Part shown: one piece after another, positions 11,750-23,006 of the stretch
How positions within the stretch are numbered: position 1 is the stretch's first letter
How the letters are laid out: each line of letters begins with the position of its first letter
NCBI RefSeq assembly: GCF_963678975.1
Contig: NC_089280.1
Span: forward strand, 15,141,280 to 15,205,279
Length of the DNA: 64,000 bases
Source: Dysidea avara
Taxonomy: Eukaryota > Porifera > Demospongiae > Dictyoceratida > Dysideidae
Direction: 5' to 3'
Position numbers and translations under genes: made by a program
The notes under the pieces: generated by a model
The model's database searches: none
What the model was told of the DNA's origin: nothing
What the model saw: only the letters and a program-made list of their open reading frames with translations

Positions 11750-14700
11750 ATGCTATTGTCGTCAAGGCGAATCGTGAGAGCGACCGCCTTGTCGTTTAGA
11801 AGATGCCGCTTTGGAACATCCGGAAGGCTAAAAGGTGATGCTTTAGAACACTTTTACTACAGTAAATTGATTGTGTCTGGTGTACCAACATCATTTGCCA
11901 GCAAGTCAATAAGAAAGAATGAACCCAGTGAGCCTATTGATTTAGTAAAGGCTCGTTATGAACATGCAAATTACGTTTGGCAAATCAACCAACTTGTAAA
12001 AGATATTGTGTATGTGCAAGAGGATGAAAATTATCCAGATTGTGTGTTTGTGGAAGATCCAGCGGTTGTGTTCAATGGTACGGCACTGATAATGAAACTT
12101 GGTCACCCATCACGGGTTGGAGAGTCACAGAACATGAAGTGTGTGTTGGAGAGTTTAGATTTACACATAGTGGAACTGAGCAAACTCTCTCCAACAGCTA
12201 CAATGGATGGTGGAGATGTACTTTTCACTGGCAAAGAATTTCTGATTGGGTTATCGGCACGTACCAATAAGGTAGCATTATGTAGTTGTATTACCATGCA
12301 TATTGGTACAGACAATGCCTTTGGTGCTCATATCTGAAAGCTCCTGGTACAGACCATGTGCAACATGTTCTGCCGTGGCTTCAGGTTTCATGATGTTACT
12401 TACTTTTATTTACCTTTAATTACTTAATTATATGTAAAACAAGGCCCAAATTGTTATGGGAACTACACATTGGGAATTTATGGTTCCATATATAGTACCA
12501 TCTATCTACTATGTAAAGCTGAAATGATGTCTGTCTGTCCATGATCCAGGTAACTCCTGAACAGGAGCACTGATTGACCCCGGATTTGATGCATTTTAAT
12601 CGGCATCAAGCTGGCACCAGGGAGTTTACTAATAGAAATTTCTAGCATGCCCCATGTGCTGTACAGTGCCAAAAAACCGTCATTACCGCAAGTTCATAAA
12701 CAGGTTTTTGAGCTCAGCTACTTCCCGCTCGCTACATGGAATGACAACACCGTTGATCTACATTATAATGAACACCCCTTGGTGGTAGTTACACGGCAAT
12801 TTCTACCACTAGGATTTCACTATGGAAAAGAAATCTTCAACATTTTCTGATACATGCCATGCCCACATTTCATCCGTAATTAACTTCAAACTCTACAAAC
12901 CTACTCTCTACCCCAAATTGTATACCTATGGTGGAATTCATGCCTACAACTAATGAGCTAACCTTACAATTCAGCAAAAGAAAGGAAAATTGAAGGTATA
13001 ATATGTGACTGGATTTTGGAAAAACGATCCAAATCGCACATTAGAAGTTCCGAGATAAACAGTTTTAAAGAATTGAAGCCAGCATAACTCTCCAAGGATA
13101 GCAAGCACACGTATGAAATTTACACAAAAGATGCATCAATCTGTTACCTTTCAAGCCACTTCCAGTACTTGTAGCTGCTTGTACAGTTTCCCGCCAAATA
13201 AGATAGAAAATCTGAGCAGTTGGACGAGCGAAGTAGTATCACGAGTGCTCACAAAGGGGTGGAGGCTGGGGGGTGGCGGAGAGGGCAAGAGATAGACCTC
13301 AAAATGGAGGCAGACCACGATTGGAGTCCAGACACGAGATTACAGGGCTGTGCTGGCTCCTTAGTGGCTGATATGTAGCAAAATCAACAGAGAACACGTC
13401 TGGCCAACATTATAAGGCTGTCCACCAGTAAACCACTGACTCTTGCCAAGCCTGGTCCTTCACAAGGCCTGAAACCGCCATTTGAGCACTCCACACCACC
13501 CAGACAAGACGTGTGTAAAAACCAGCCTCGTGTAGTTTGAGTAGTGCTGAGGGTCAAAACTTGTAGTACGATAGTGTAGCTATCCACTGGTGGTGTTAGT
13601 TTGATTTTGCCTGATGTGCGATTTGGATCGGTTCTGTAAAATCTGGTCACATATAATATGAATTTACAAAAACTCACCTTGAAATTCCATTGCTATGTCA
13701 ATATAGTAATGACATCAGATGCATGTGATTGTGTTGAACTATTCTAAACAATGCATTATGATGAAAAGCGAGTTTCTGTATTTCTAGAATGGTAAATAGG
13801 TGGCTTAAATTTTCAGTGATTCTTCCCTACACTAGTACTTTCATCGCTCTATAAAAAAAAACAACAAAAGCACGTATTGATTAGCTATCAGAATATTTGA
13901 GTTGCCAGATGACCGGCATATAATTTTACTAAAATCCCATATCAATACATGCTTTGCACAAAAAGGTACTTTTTAGAATGTGCCACCATGTGAATTTGAA
14001 CCCACAACCTCTTACACGCTACTCAGGACTAACGTAAGCTCATGATAAATCTTGAAGTAACCGAATGATGAGTACTTTGTTTTGAGCACGTAATGTGTTT
14101 ATAGGCACAGGAACTGGCAAGTAATCAGTATGACGGGCAGACAGACAGCTTTATATATGTGTATAGATTTTCCCCATATAGAATGTATGTTTCCCCCTCA
14201 AAAGTCTATTGTGTGCACGTCGTTTTAGCGTTTCCTCATCATACATGGTCTGATCTGTATGTATAAGTACTTGCTTAGCATCATTAATATGTGTTACTGA
14301 CATTGTGTAACTTTTGGATGACACACCTATCCTTGATGTTGTGAACCACTTGTACTGCTTGGCCATTACTACAGAATAGTCTACTTTACCTTCCTAACCA
14401 AGGGTAAGTAGCTAACTCCTTACACAATGCATCTCTCTGAATTTAAAAAAATAACCAAAGCATTTCTGCCTTTGTGCCATGCAGCCACTTGCATCATCCT
14501 ATCTTCTATGTATATGTAGTCCTACACACCACAAAACTTGCTTTGCAGTGTGCACACTTGCAGTGAATGTTATATGCATGTTCTGGAAAGGTTGACTTTC
14601 AGTTCATGTCAATCATGTGATCTTAGTGTAGGTAAGGAACCCAGACTGTTTTTTATAGATTTAGAAATTGACTGGTCGGGCTATTAGTTGCAATATGCTT

Positions 14701-15298
14701 GGAAGAGCATAGCAACTCTAATGATCAAGTGAGATTTGCATTGCTTGAGGTCTTTCTCTAACCATTTCAAGGACTGCTAGCAAGTCTCTTAGTGATTTTA
14801 AAGACCTCATTATCTTCCAAAGATAAAAGCATATTATTATGCATAATTAACCTTGGTTGTAAATTAAGGGTATACATTGGATAACTATGTGATTTGTTTA
14901 CTAAATACACTCCACAGGAGGGCATTGAGGCATTTGCTGAAGTATTCCATGATTATCCAGTTGCAGCAGTTCAGTCAGAAACACTTCATCTCAAAAGTAT
15001 GTGTTCCATGGTTGGTGTTGGAGTGATAGCAATTAGTAGCACTCCAGCTGGACGACAAGCTCAGTATGAAATAGAACAGAAGGCACACTACAAATATGAT
15101 TATCTCATTTTCCCAGATGACGGAGCAGCGAACTGTTTATTCATCAATGGAGTTGTATTACATGCTACACCAGAAGAGTATCCACGTAGTTACCATGTAT
15201 GGTATGATTACAACAGGTATCCTAAGATTGAGGTGCCAAACAGTGAGATGGCCAAGGCAGGTGGATTATTAACATGTTCTTCAATATGTATAAATTAA
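11750..15298 (+). CDS. DDAH: Dimethylarginine dimethylaminohydrolase, copy B
   Basis: Paralogue of copy A with exons 11750-12271 and 14918-15298 (300 residues). The intron sits at exactly the same codon, after RTNK. The active-site set is kept: DCVFVEDPAVV, MDGGDVLFTG, LHLKSMCSMVG, and Cys in LLTCSSICIN. The N-terminus MLLSSRRIVRATALSFRRCR again looks like an import signal, so it was probably present before the duplication. The 2.6-kb intron, against 0.7 kb in copy A, is swollen by nested repeats (about 12500-14165). The stop codon is only 4 bp from the opposing SCFD2 stop, so the two transcripts must overlap at their 3' ends. Confidence 0.93.
12498..14170. mobile_element. Inverted-repeat element interrupted by a second element
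   Basis: Left end around 12498-12540 (ATCTATCTACTATGTAAAG, then GTCTGTCTGTCC) is mirrored at about 14128-14170 (GGGCAGACAGACAGC, then TTTATATATGTG). Another element (13001-13655) sits inside. No transposase frame was recognised. Confidence 0.5.
13001..13655. mobile_element. MITE with TGTGAC-type ends
   Basis: About 655 bp. Left arm 13001-13046 (ATATGTGACTGGATTTTGG, then CGATCCAAATCGCACA) pairs with the right arm 13613-13655. The end sequence is shared with elements at 6269, 21907 and a fragment near 25010, defining a family. Confidence 0.75.
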
Positions 15299-15302
15299 TT
15301 TA

Positions 15303-18300
15303 TCATAATTGTCTGATGCAAAATTTTTTTACACTGTCCATGGGTGTCAGTAATGATGTGGTTCCAACCAGTACCTTGTATGAATATGATATATGTAACT
15401 GAATTAAAGTAACTGAATTTATAGCTTACTTGTTGGGTGGCTTTGTATTTGGCCATGGTCTCCCTAATCTGTTTAACTTCAGCACTAGTGATTCCACCAA
15501 TAACAAACAAGATGATGCAATCATTATTGGCTGGCCGTGGGAGAGCTGAGCTCATGAATAAACTGTCAAACAACTGCATAACATGTTTAATGTAAATAAT
15601 TACAAGAGTTACCTAAAAGTTGCTTTTAGTCTGCTGGTAAGCCCTTCAGCATGATATTGTAGATCTGTCAAGTCCGGTCGTTGAGGATTAAATATTGCCT
15701 CAACTAACTGTAAATCCATATATGAAAATGTGTATATCTTGTCTGTCCTACACCTGTGTTAGTATAGGATGGTAACTGTCTCCTGTAGCAGCTCCCACTT
15801 TGTACAGTGTCCTGAGTAACAATATAATATGTTATATTGTAACCATGACAATTGACCCACAGATACCAGTCTACTTAGCTTAAACTTAAACTTGACATAC
15901 TTTCATTGATCAATTCAACATTTACAGTTTATAATATAAGTAATAGTGGCTTCTCATAATTCATAATTCTAACACCACAGTTTGTTGTTTAATTCGAGTT
16001 CACTGAACTATGACACCTGATATATGTTGTAGTGACTATAGCCAGGTAATGGACATATGTATTACCAAGGTGCTTATAATACTGTAATAAGTATTAACGT
16101 GGAGCTATAAATATCCCAGTGTGCATAGCCTATGTAGTGCATAAAAATTTTACTGTAGAGAACCAGGGCATCTTACAAAGGAATAATATCTTGTAGGTTG
16201 CAGCTAATGGTACACCATCATTACTACTATTCTAACATCACACTACATGTATTACTTGAATTGCTTCATCTCATCTCTGATCTGTGCCAAGCTACGAAGA
16301 CGGGTCACCATCTCTATTGCCCATTTGTGCACATTTTGTGGTGTCAGTGATCCCTCTGTTGACACAGATATGATGACGTACATATGTACACAGATACATA
16401 GATGTGTGTGGCTGTGTGCACATGTACAGTATATAGTCATTACAACAGCACTGCACACCTAGTCCTAGCTGTTGCATCAGTGACTTGTCTTCCTTTAATG
16501 CAAACTCCTCCAAAGCTCCCTAGAAAATACACTCAAATCAGCTAGTGTACAGTACATTCATGTACATACAACTTGACATGTGACATCAACCATAATACAA
16601 ACAGTGTTAACAGTACAGTTCCACAATTCTATAGCGATCATATAAGTGATTACCTGGAATCTCATATCTTCACTTATACCAGAAGTACATTGCTTTCCAA
16701 CCAATGAGTAGAGGTGGATCGCAAGACAAATAACATCTGCCATGGTCATTCTTAAACTTACAAATCAAGAAAATAATCACGGTAGTACATATGTACAGTA
16801 TATGAATATAGTGTACCCATTGTCTTCAATCTTCTCTTGTGATATTAATTCAGTTAACTGTTTTATGGGACTAAGAGAACTACTGCTCTCCATACTTTTG
16901 ACCAGCACCTAAAAAATACACACTGTATATAGAATGCCAAATATAATATATATTTTTAAAAATACACTGACCTTTTGAGTTGCAAATATTTTATCCCGAT
17001 GAATATTATCATTGTGGTTTTCTGCTTCTAATGCAGCACATGCTAACTGAAGGGCACCCAGTTGTGAACATATTGCATCAGAACGACCTCTTGAAGATGA
17101 ATAACCATCTACTTATACACTCAAGATAAAAGGTCTTACTTGAATAGTTCAATGAAGTCCTTCACTTGAGCAGCTGCCTTTTTACCAGGTTTTGGCTGAG
17201 CCAATATTTTTTCAACTTTTAAAGAATCCAATAATGTCCTCGATACTTCCATTATAGCTTCCTACACAGAAAGATGTGGCTTTTGGCAAACATGTTATGT
17301 CTAATATGTGGGCACTGACATACGCATAATTATAGACTACAGTACCTTAGGCTTCATGGTAATGAAAGAGTTTAACAATGCCTTTCCTTTATGATCATTA
17401 TACTGCTGAGCTAGATTACCTGGAGCTAATGCCTCCCTACACAACAAACACAAAATATCATGCTTGTACATTATGATGTTCACGTACACATCTTGTACAC
17501 TACTTAGCAATCTCATGTCAACTGCCACATCAACACTGTGTTGTGGTAGGCGAGGTAACAGTCCAATTATCTTATCTGCTAGTGTCTGACACCCTTGACT
17601 TGTTGCCGAAACAAGATCAAGAGTTCGGTCAACAAGAATCAGTGAACACTTGCTGGATGCAGCCTGAACGTAAACACAGGTAAAATAACAGCTTTACTTT
17701 AAGGTTACGGAATAGTTTAAAATGCGTGGGCGGAACAAATTACAAAACCTGCTTTAAACCAAGAGTTCATAATATATATACTGAGGAGAGTATCCTACTC
17801 TCATATACCCCTGTAGAAGGGCGTATCGTGAAGTTATGACGTAACACTTCTGAGTTCGCCCGTTTTTCTTTGTATAATTAATGATGTCATTAGTTGAACA
17901 TGGTATCGATTGAATGCGTGCCTAACAACGCCGCTAGCAACCAAATTAACTCCAGCTCTAAGCATTTCTCACCAAACTACAATCGTTCCTTCATGGGTTA
18001 AGTTAATACCGCTTCGTAGGCGTTTCTTGCTAGGCCATTCACGAATACGGCTATCCTGAACATCGCGAGTATGAAATGGTGCTAACGATTCTTGCACTTT
18101 TACGGCGGCTCGTACGTCATAAACCACAACATCTTGTCGTTACGTCATAACTTCACGATACATCCTTCTACAGGGGTATATGAGAGTAGGATACTCTCCT
18201 CAGTATATATTATTATGAACTCTTGTTTAAACCAAGCAGGGATAAATAATTTCAACAACTGTGTTGTGTTAGCAATACAACTAATTTATTGTGCTTGTTT

Positions 18301-21300
18301 GTTTTTACTACAGAACAACGACTGTTCTTGGGTGTGTGGTCTACAATAGAGCGATGTTTTATAAAAACGCGCCACCAAAAACCAGACTAACAGATTGCTG
18401 AATCCTTATAATTTCAACACAAGTGGCTAAACAACTAAAATATCTAGGTCCTGTGGAAGCGATTTTTTAAGTTACTGGTAGCAGGCCTGCCAACTCTCAC
18501 GGGTTCACTACCCTGCTCAAGGGCAGCAGATCGAATCTCACGGTTTTTGAGGCCTGCTAACTCTCACGGTTTCACTAACCTTCGTTGGATAGAATTTCAC
18601 GGTTTGTAGCGTGAATGTCACGGATTTCAGTTTAAAAAGTCGAGACCTTTTTTTTTTTTTTTTTTTTGGTCTCAGCATAGCATCTACCAGTTTTTTTTTT
18701 ACTACACACTGCAATACTACAATAAAGGTACAGAAACCTCAAGATTTTTTTACTTTCCAGGTTGGCAGGCCTGTGGTAGTAGACATTTTATTGAACTTTT
18801 AGTAGGTGAAACAAGCTCTTTGAAGGCTTGTATCCGAGTCACTGGGGAGAAACACACCAAAAACGCTTCTACAGGACCTAACAAATTTAATATACAGTAT
18901 CACTATGCCCCAGAAAAGCCAATAGAGCCTACAGCTTTTGCTGTATTTGGCGGCGGAAAAACATGGTAGTGACAGCTTACTTGTGTTACTACAACAAATT
19001 GTAGTGTTCCACCTGCCTCAAACTACACCGTAGCTACATAAAAACGTTAAATATGAAGGGCTTCACCTTCATTTAAAACTTTTCACGCTGCTAGACTGGT
19101 TTTATGGGCTTCTCAAAAAGTATCGATAGGCATTCAAAATTTTGAATGATTGCCCGTGACTATACAGAAGGTGCATCGATTAATTGAATTAGCATTTAGT
19201 GGATTTTTTCAAGGGTGAAAATGTTTGCAATCTTTGCAGATTGGCAGCTATCCATGAAATTTTTCCCTAATGTAGTTTGCAGCTCTGTAAAAATGGCATT
19301 GTTTGAATGCATAAAAGATCTTGAAGAAGTGAAACTTTGCCCCCGCGAAATTTTGCAATCCACAAAAATAATTTTCCCCTTGAAAAATCCTGTACCTTTT
19401 GCCTTTCATGTGAGCTTTCCAATGAAGCAAGTCTACTAGCAACCAGTCTAGATGTTGGTCCAAATGAAAAGAGATCCTCACTCATTTCGAGTTCACTCAA
19501 CAGATTACTTAAACCAGATACAAACACCTGTAAGGGAGAGCCCCTTTAATACATTAGAGTGCATGTGGTGTAATAGTTCATACCGCAATATTCTCTTGCA
19601 TATGCTGTGGCAGCATATCAAATGTAAGTGAATTCAAGTCTTCAGCACTGTACCCATCTTCAGTCTGTAATGATCAAAAATAATTTTTTTATGAAACATT
19701 TCACCATGGGATGTCATACATTTTTACCTTTCAATTAACAGCCAGTATAAAATTTTATAACAGTCGTAATTAGCTTGTTCAATCAGTTGTTCTTTTAAAG
19801 TGTTAACATACACATGTTCTATTAGAAAGTTTTCTTATTCCTCTAAGCCAAGTGTTAGACCACTCCAAATGAGACTAGTTTCCCATCCTGATGTTTTCAA
19901 TATTCAGTGCAGGCAGGAGGCTTATTATCATTAGAGTATCACGATCTCGAGAGGATTTCAAGGTCATGAAACTGGCTCCTTTGTAAGCTACAATGTAATT
20001 AGCCCTACCACCACCAGAATTTCATTATGGAAGACAACATGGGAAGCAGCACAGAAAGTGGCTTTGACAAAATGACATGCAATGCGGGTGCCCAGGCGTG
20101 ATGCAGGTGGAGGACGGGGAACTACAGTCTTACTTGGAGCGGCCTTACATACCATAAAAGGTGAATTTGGTACCAATTTTTAAAATTCAATCACATCAAA
20201 ACTATTGCCATTACTGTCATAGCTCATCTGTGGGGTCTCACCTCATTAGAAGTAGCTAGATTGTTGATCATCTCAAGATCTGAGGGAATCAGTGGATGCA
20301 GCTTGCAACATGAAGGAGTGATGAACAATCCAGAACAAACTGACGCATGAAACAGAGGTACATGCTGCACTGTAAGTTTTAATAAATCCTACAGATCGAA
20401 CACTTCTCTTAACATACTAACAAATAAAATGCCACAGTACTTCTCTATTAATCCATCTCTTGAAAAGTGAATTTAACTCAGAATATGATAAGTGAGATTC
20501 GTTGTTGACTGGTGGGGTCAGTCTTGTTTGAGTAACATCAGGAATGGAACAAAACAGATGACATTCTATTGGTTGTAAGCTGGATAAAACGGTTGACATC
20601 TTTGATCGGTGTCCAGTGGAGAGAACACCACACACCACCATAACCACTGGGTGACCTCTCAATTCAAGCTAGACATAAACACAATGACCTAAAAATGTTT
20701 ATATTACCTGTACTTAAGGCTAGCTTTTGCAAGTCAGTTAATTGAATAGTTTCTACACCTGTATTTTGTTTTACCAACTTTATTGTCTAGTTACATACTG
20801 AGTAACCATAAATCTACTGTGTCAGTGTAAAAGACAAGCATACTGTAATTTGCTTCAATTTCTTGTCAATTTCGTACAAACCTTCACAATAAAAATTTTT
20901 TTGACTGGAAACAAGTTGATGTTGTGCTACTTCTAAAACCAGGCACCATGCAGCTAGCTAACTCATCTGAATTAACCAACTATATAGGTGTTTTGGTTGT
21001 GATAATTAATTTATTGTAATTCACAAAACTTTCGTAATTTTTTAAATTATGTTGCTATGCGCTGCTAAGGAAGCGCTTGTTAAACAAACTGCTTTTACCA
21101 ACACATTACGCACAGAAATATCTTCTAAACTGTTTTATAGTTTGACTATCGTGTTTTTTTTCAAATTCTCTCGACAAAGCCTCAAAGCTGCTCTTCATTT
21201 TCATTTGCGTACGTAGGGGATGTGCTCCCTTTCCAACTTGGAAGAGATAGGCTATTCCTGGGAGTCTACAAGGCCTGCACAGTTGTTTATCAGTTGTTAA

Positions 21301-22936
21301 ACGCCTGTAAAACCCGAAGGGAAAGTAATTCACAAAGTCTGAGGAGAGTCGCCACACCCGTATTTCAGACCGCCAAAAAGAAACCACCTCAAAGCAAAGT
21401 TTACCTGTGCAGAAGTTTACATTTAACATTTTCTTCTTATGTAAAAGCTGCTTTTCCATTTAATGATTTTGCTCACGTGGGTGCGTATGGACAAACATAG
21501 GTAGACAGGTACTGTAGATTGTGCAACCGTTGTCAAAAAAAAATTTAAAGTCAATGATATCACATGAGCCATTATAGACTCAGTTTAAAATTAAGTTACA
21601 GCCGGATTCACAGTTACTCATGCCTGTATCAGTAGACCTGAGGTGGCGAATTGTTTGGCAACACATCATCTTTAATAGCAAAGCCTGCCGAAGAAGCTGG
21701 TAGCGTGTATGCTATTCGAACCATCCATCGCAACCTCGAGTCTACTGAATAATATACAGGCATGAGTAACTACTTGCATGTGAATCAGATAGATTGGCTG
21801 TAACTTAATTTTAAATTCAGTCTACAATGGATTTCGATTGGTTACTTTTCACATGATATTATTGACCTAAAAAAACTTATTGACAACAGTCACGCAATCC
21901 GCACAATATATGTGACCAGATCTGCAAAAACCTGACATAATGGTGCAAGCCTAAATTTTCAGTACAGGCTATTGATTGCAATGTGTAAAATATTTGCGTA
22001 AATGAAAAAATATTCGTAAAATTTTTAAATGCTTTGTTCTTTATGAAGAAAGGGTGCAATGATAAAAACATGGGTACCATTTTATTTGCCTACTCAAGAA
22101 GAGTTCAAAAATCTTTGTTTTGTAGCAGTAGCCTAAAGGATATGTGAGTTATGGGTGTTTGTTTACATCATGTTGAAGTGGTCGTATGCAATTGATTTTT
22201 CTTCACTGATTTCTTCTCTGTATGTAGTGAAGAAAGGTGGTAGGAGAAACCCCCTATTCATGGCGAACATGATGGTGCAAGTTGCAACTCTGTACTACAT
22301 TGCGTTTGTAAGTTACAGTCGTTTTTATAAGCACCTGTAATTTATTTTCCCAATACTTGCTGTACAAATCGATCTTTCTGTTGCTGCTACTTTGTAGGGC
22401 TGTAACTCCAAAAGTTGTTGGCATACAAGGCTGAAACTTGGCCAGAAATTGCACTCAGCTAAGTAAATTATAAATATTCAATAATAAAGAATTTGAAAAA
22501 TGCACCATTGTCGGGTTTTTGCAGATCCGGTCACATATAGATAGATAGATAGGTAGGTAGGTAGGTAGGTAGGTAGGTAGGTAGGTAGGTAGGTAGGTAG
22601 GTAGGTAGGTAGGTAGGTAGGTAGGTACACACACACTTTCACAAAAACAATTTCGGTAAACCATGCGCGGGCTGTGGGCGCGCGCCAGGTTTAGAAATAT
22701 TTTCATTTACACACACAGTCCATCCTGTACTACAACAACTACGTACTCACCACACTGTTTCTACTTGTACCGTCACCAAACAAGTCCAGTACGCAGAAAC
22801 AAGAAGAAATGAGTGCCATGCCACCTGCCCAGTGCAACAATTCAGCCGATGGCGCGTCTAAATACACTACTGCATTCTTAGAATATTTCTCTATTTTCTT
22901 CCACGCTTCCTTTGCTGAAAAGGGGATGGTGGCCAT
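15303..22936 (-). CDS. SCFD2: Sec1 family domain-containing protein 2
   Basis: Sec1/Munc18-like protein expected to act in vesicle traffic; its exact role is poorly known. Exons: 22936-22751, 20668-20441, 20388-20242, 19664-19584, 19527-19396, 17663-17488, 17436-17346, 17261-17140, 17089-16972, 16908-16817, 16756-16654, 16519-16459, 16355-16256, 15811-15754, 15707-15613, 15573-15430, 15374-15303; about 668 residues (human about 684). Family segments are NAVVYLDAPSAELLHW at the start, VSGLSNLLSELEM, CSLILVDRTLDLVSA, and IILFVIGGITSAEVK near the end. All junctions fit except 15613/15573, where a GT-AG splice leaves the frame one base out. Shares a 70-bp start-to-start spacer with SMYD3. Confidence 0.88.
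17760..18225. mobile_element. MITE with 86-bp terminal inverted repeats
   Basis: 466 bp in SCFD2 intron 5. Arms 17760-17845 and 18139-18225 are close to perfect complements beginning CAAGAGTTCATAAT. A 7-bp duplication TTTAAAC flanks both ends (17753-17759 and 18226-18232). Long arms and 7- to 9-bp duplications suggest a hAT- or MULE-type origin. No coding frame. Confidence 0.85.
18478..18775. mobile_element. Inverted-repeat element with internal repeats
   Basis: Ends GCAGGCCTGCCAAC (18481) and GTTGGCAGGCCTG (18761-18773) are complements. Inside the left half, a unit reading CCTGCCAACTCTCACGG recurs with small changes, followed by a poly-T run. Non-coding. Confidence 0.5.
21550..21867. mobile_element. 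MITE in SCFD2 intron 1
   Basis: About 318 bp. The left arm (TCAATGATATCACATG, then GACTCAGTTTAAAATTAAG) is mirrored on the right (CTTAATTTTAAATTCAG, then CACATGATATTATTGA). An inner pair, CATGCCTGTAT and ATACAGGCATG, adds a second hairpin. Confidence 0.65.
21907..22540. mobile_element. MITE with TGTGAC-type ends
   Basis: Left arm 21907-21946 (ATATGTGACCAGATCTGC, then TGACATAATGGTGCA) pairs with the right arm 22501-22540. Same end family as 13001-13655. A GGTA microsatellite adjoins the right end. Confidence 0.7.
22537..22627. repeat. GGTA tetranucleotide microsatellite
   Basis: GATA units passing into more than 20 GGTA units. It produces an artificial Tyr-Leu-Pro-Thr frame on the minus strand. 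Confidence 0.95.
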
Positions 22937-23006
22937 ATCGTGAAACCCACAATCGATTGAAACAATTAGTAGTCACGAAATGTAAACCCACAATTAATAT
23001 GTTCAG
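22937..23006. promoter_or_regulatory. Bidirectional SCFD2/SMYD3 promoter
   Basis: Only 70 bp separate the two divergent start codons. AAACCCACAAT occurs twice within it. No TATA box. Both genes must be transcribed from this spacer, or from within each other's first exon. Confidence 0.7.

Noticed and set aside
12040-12315. Frames overlapping DDAH copy B on both strands
   Set aside because: Shadows of the real coding exon.
16252-16513. Overlapping frames read as separate small proteins
   Set aside because: They are SCFD2 exons read through their introns.
19988-20176. 62-residue minus-strand frame in an SCFD2 intron (ASRLGTRIACHFVKATFC)
   Set aside because: The exons on either side join in phase without it, and it resembles no part of SCFD2; probably repeat-derived.
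21106-21500. 117-residue minus-strand frame and a 92-residue plus-strand frame in SCFD2 intron 1
   Set aside because: Neither shows family resemblance, splice support or a promoter, and they overlap each other. SCFD2 does not need them to stay in frame.
22537-22627. Regularly repeated short units resembling a CRISPR-like array
   Set aside because: Simple GGTA repeat with no spacers, in a eukaryotic genome.
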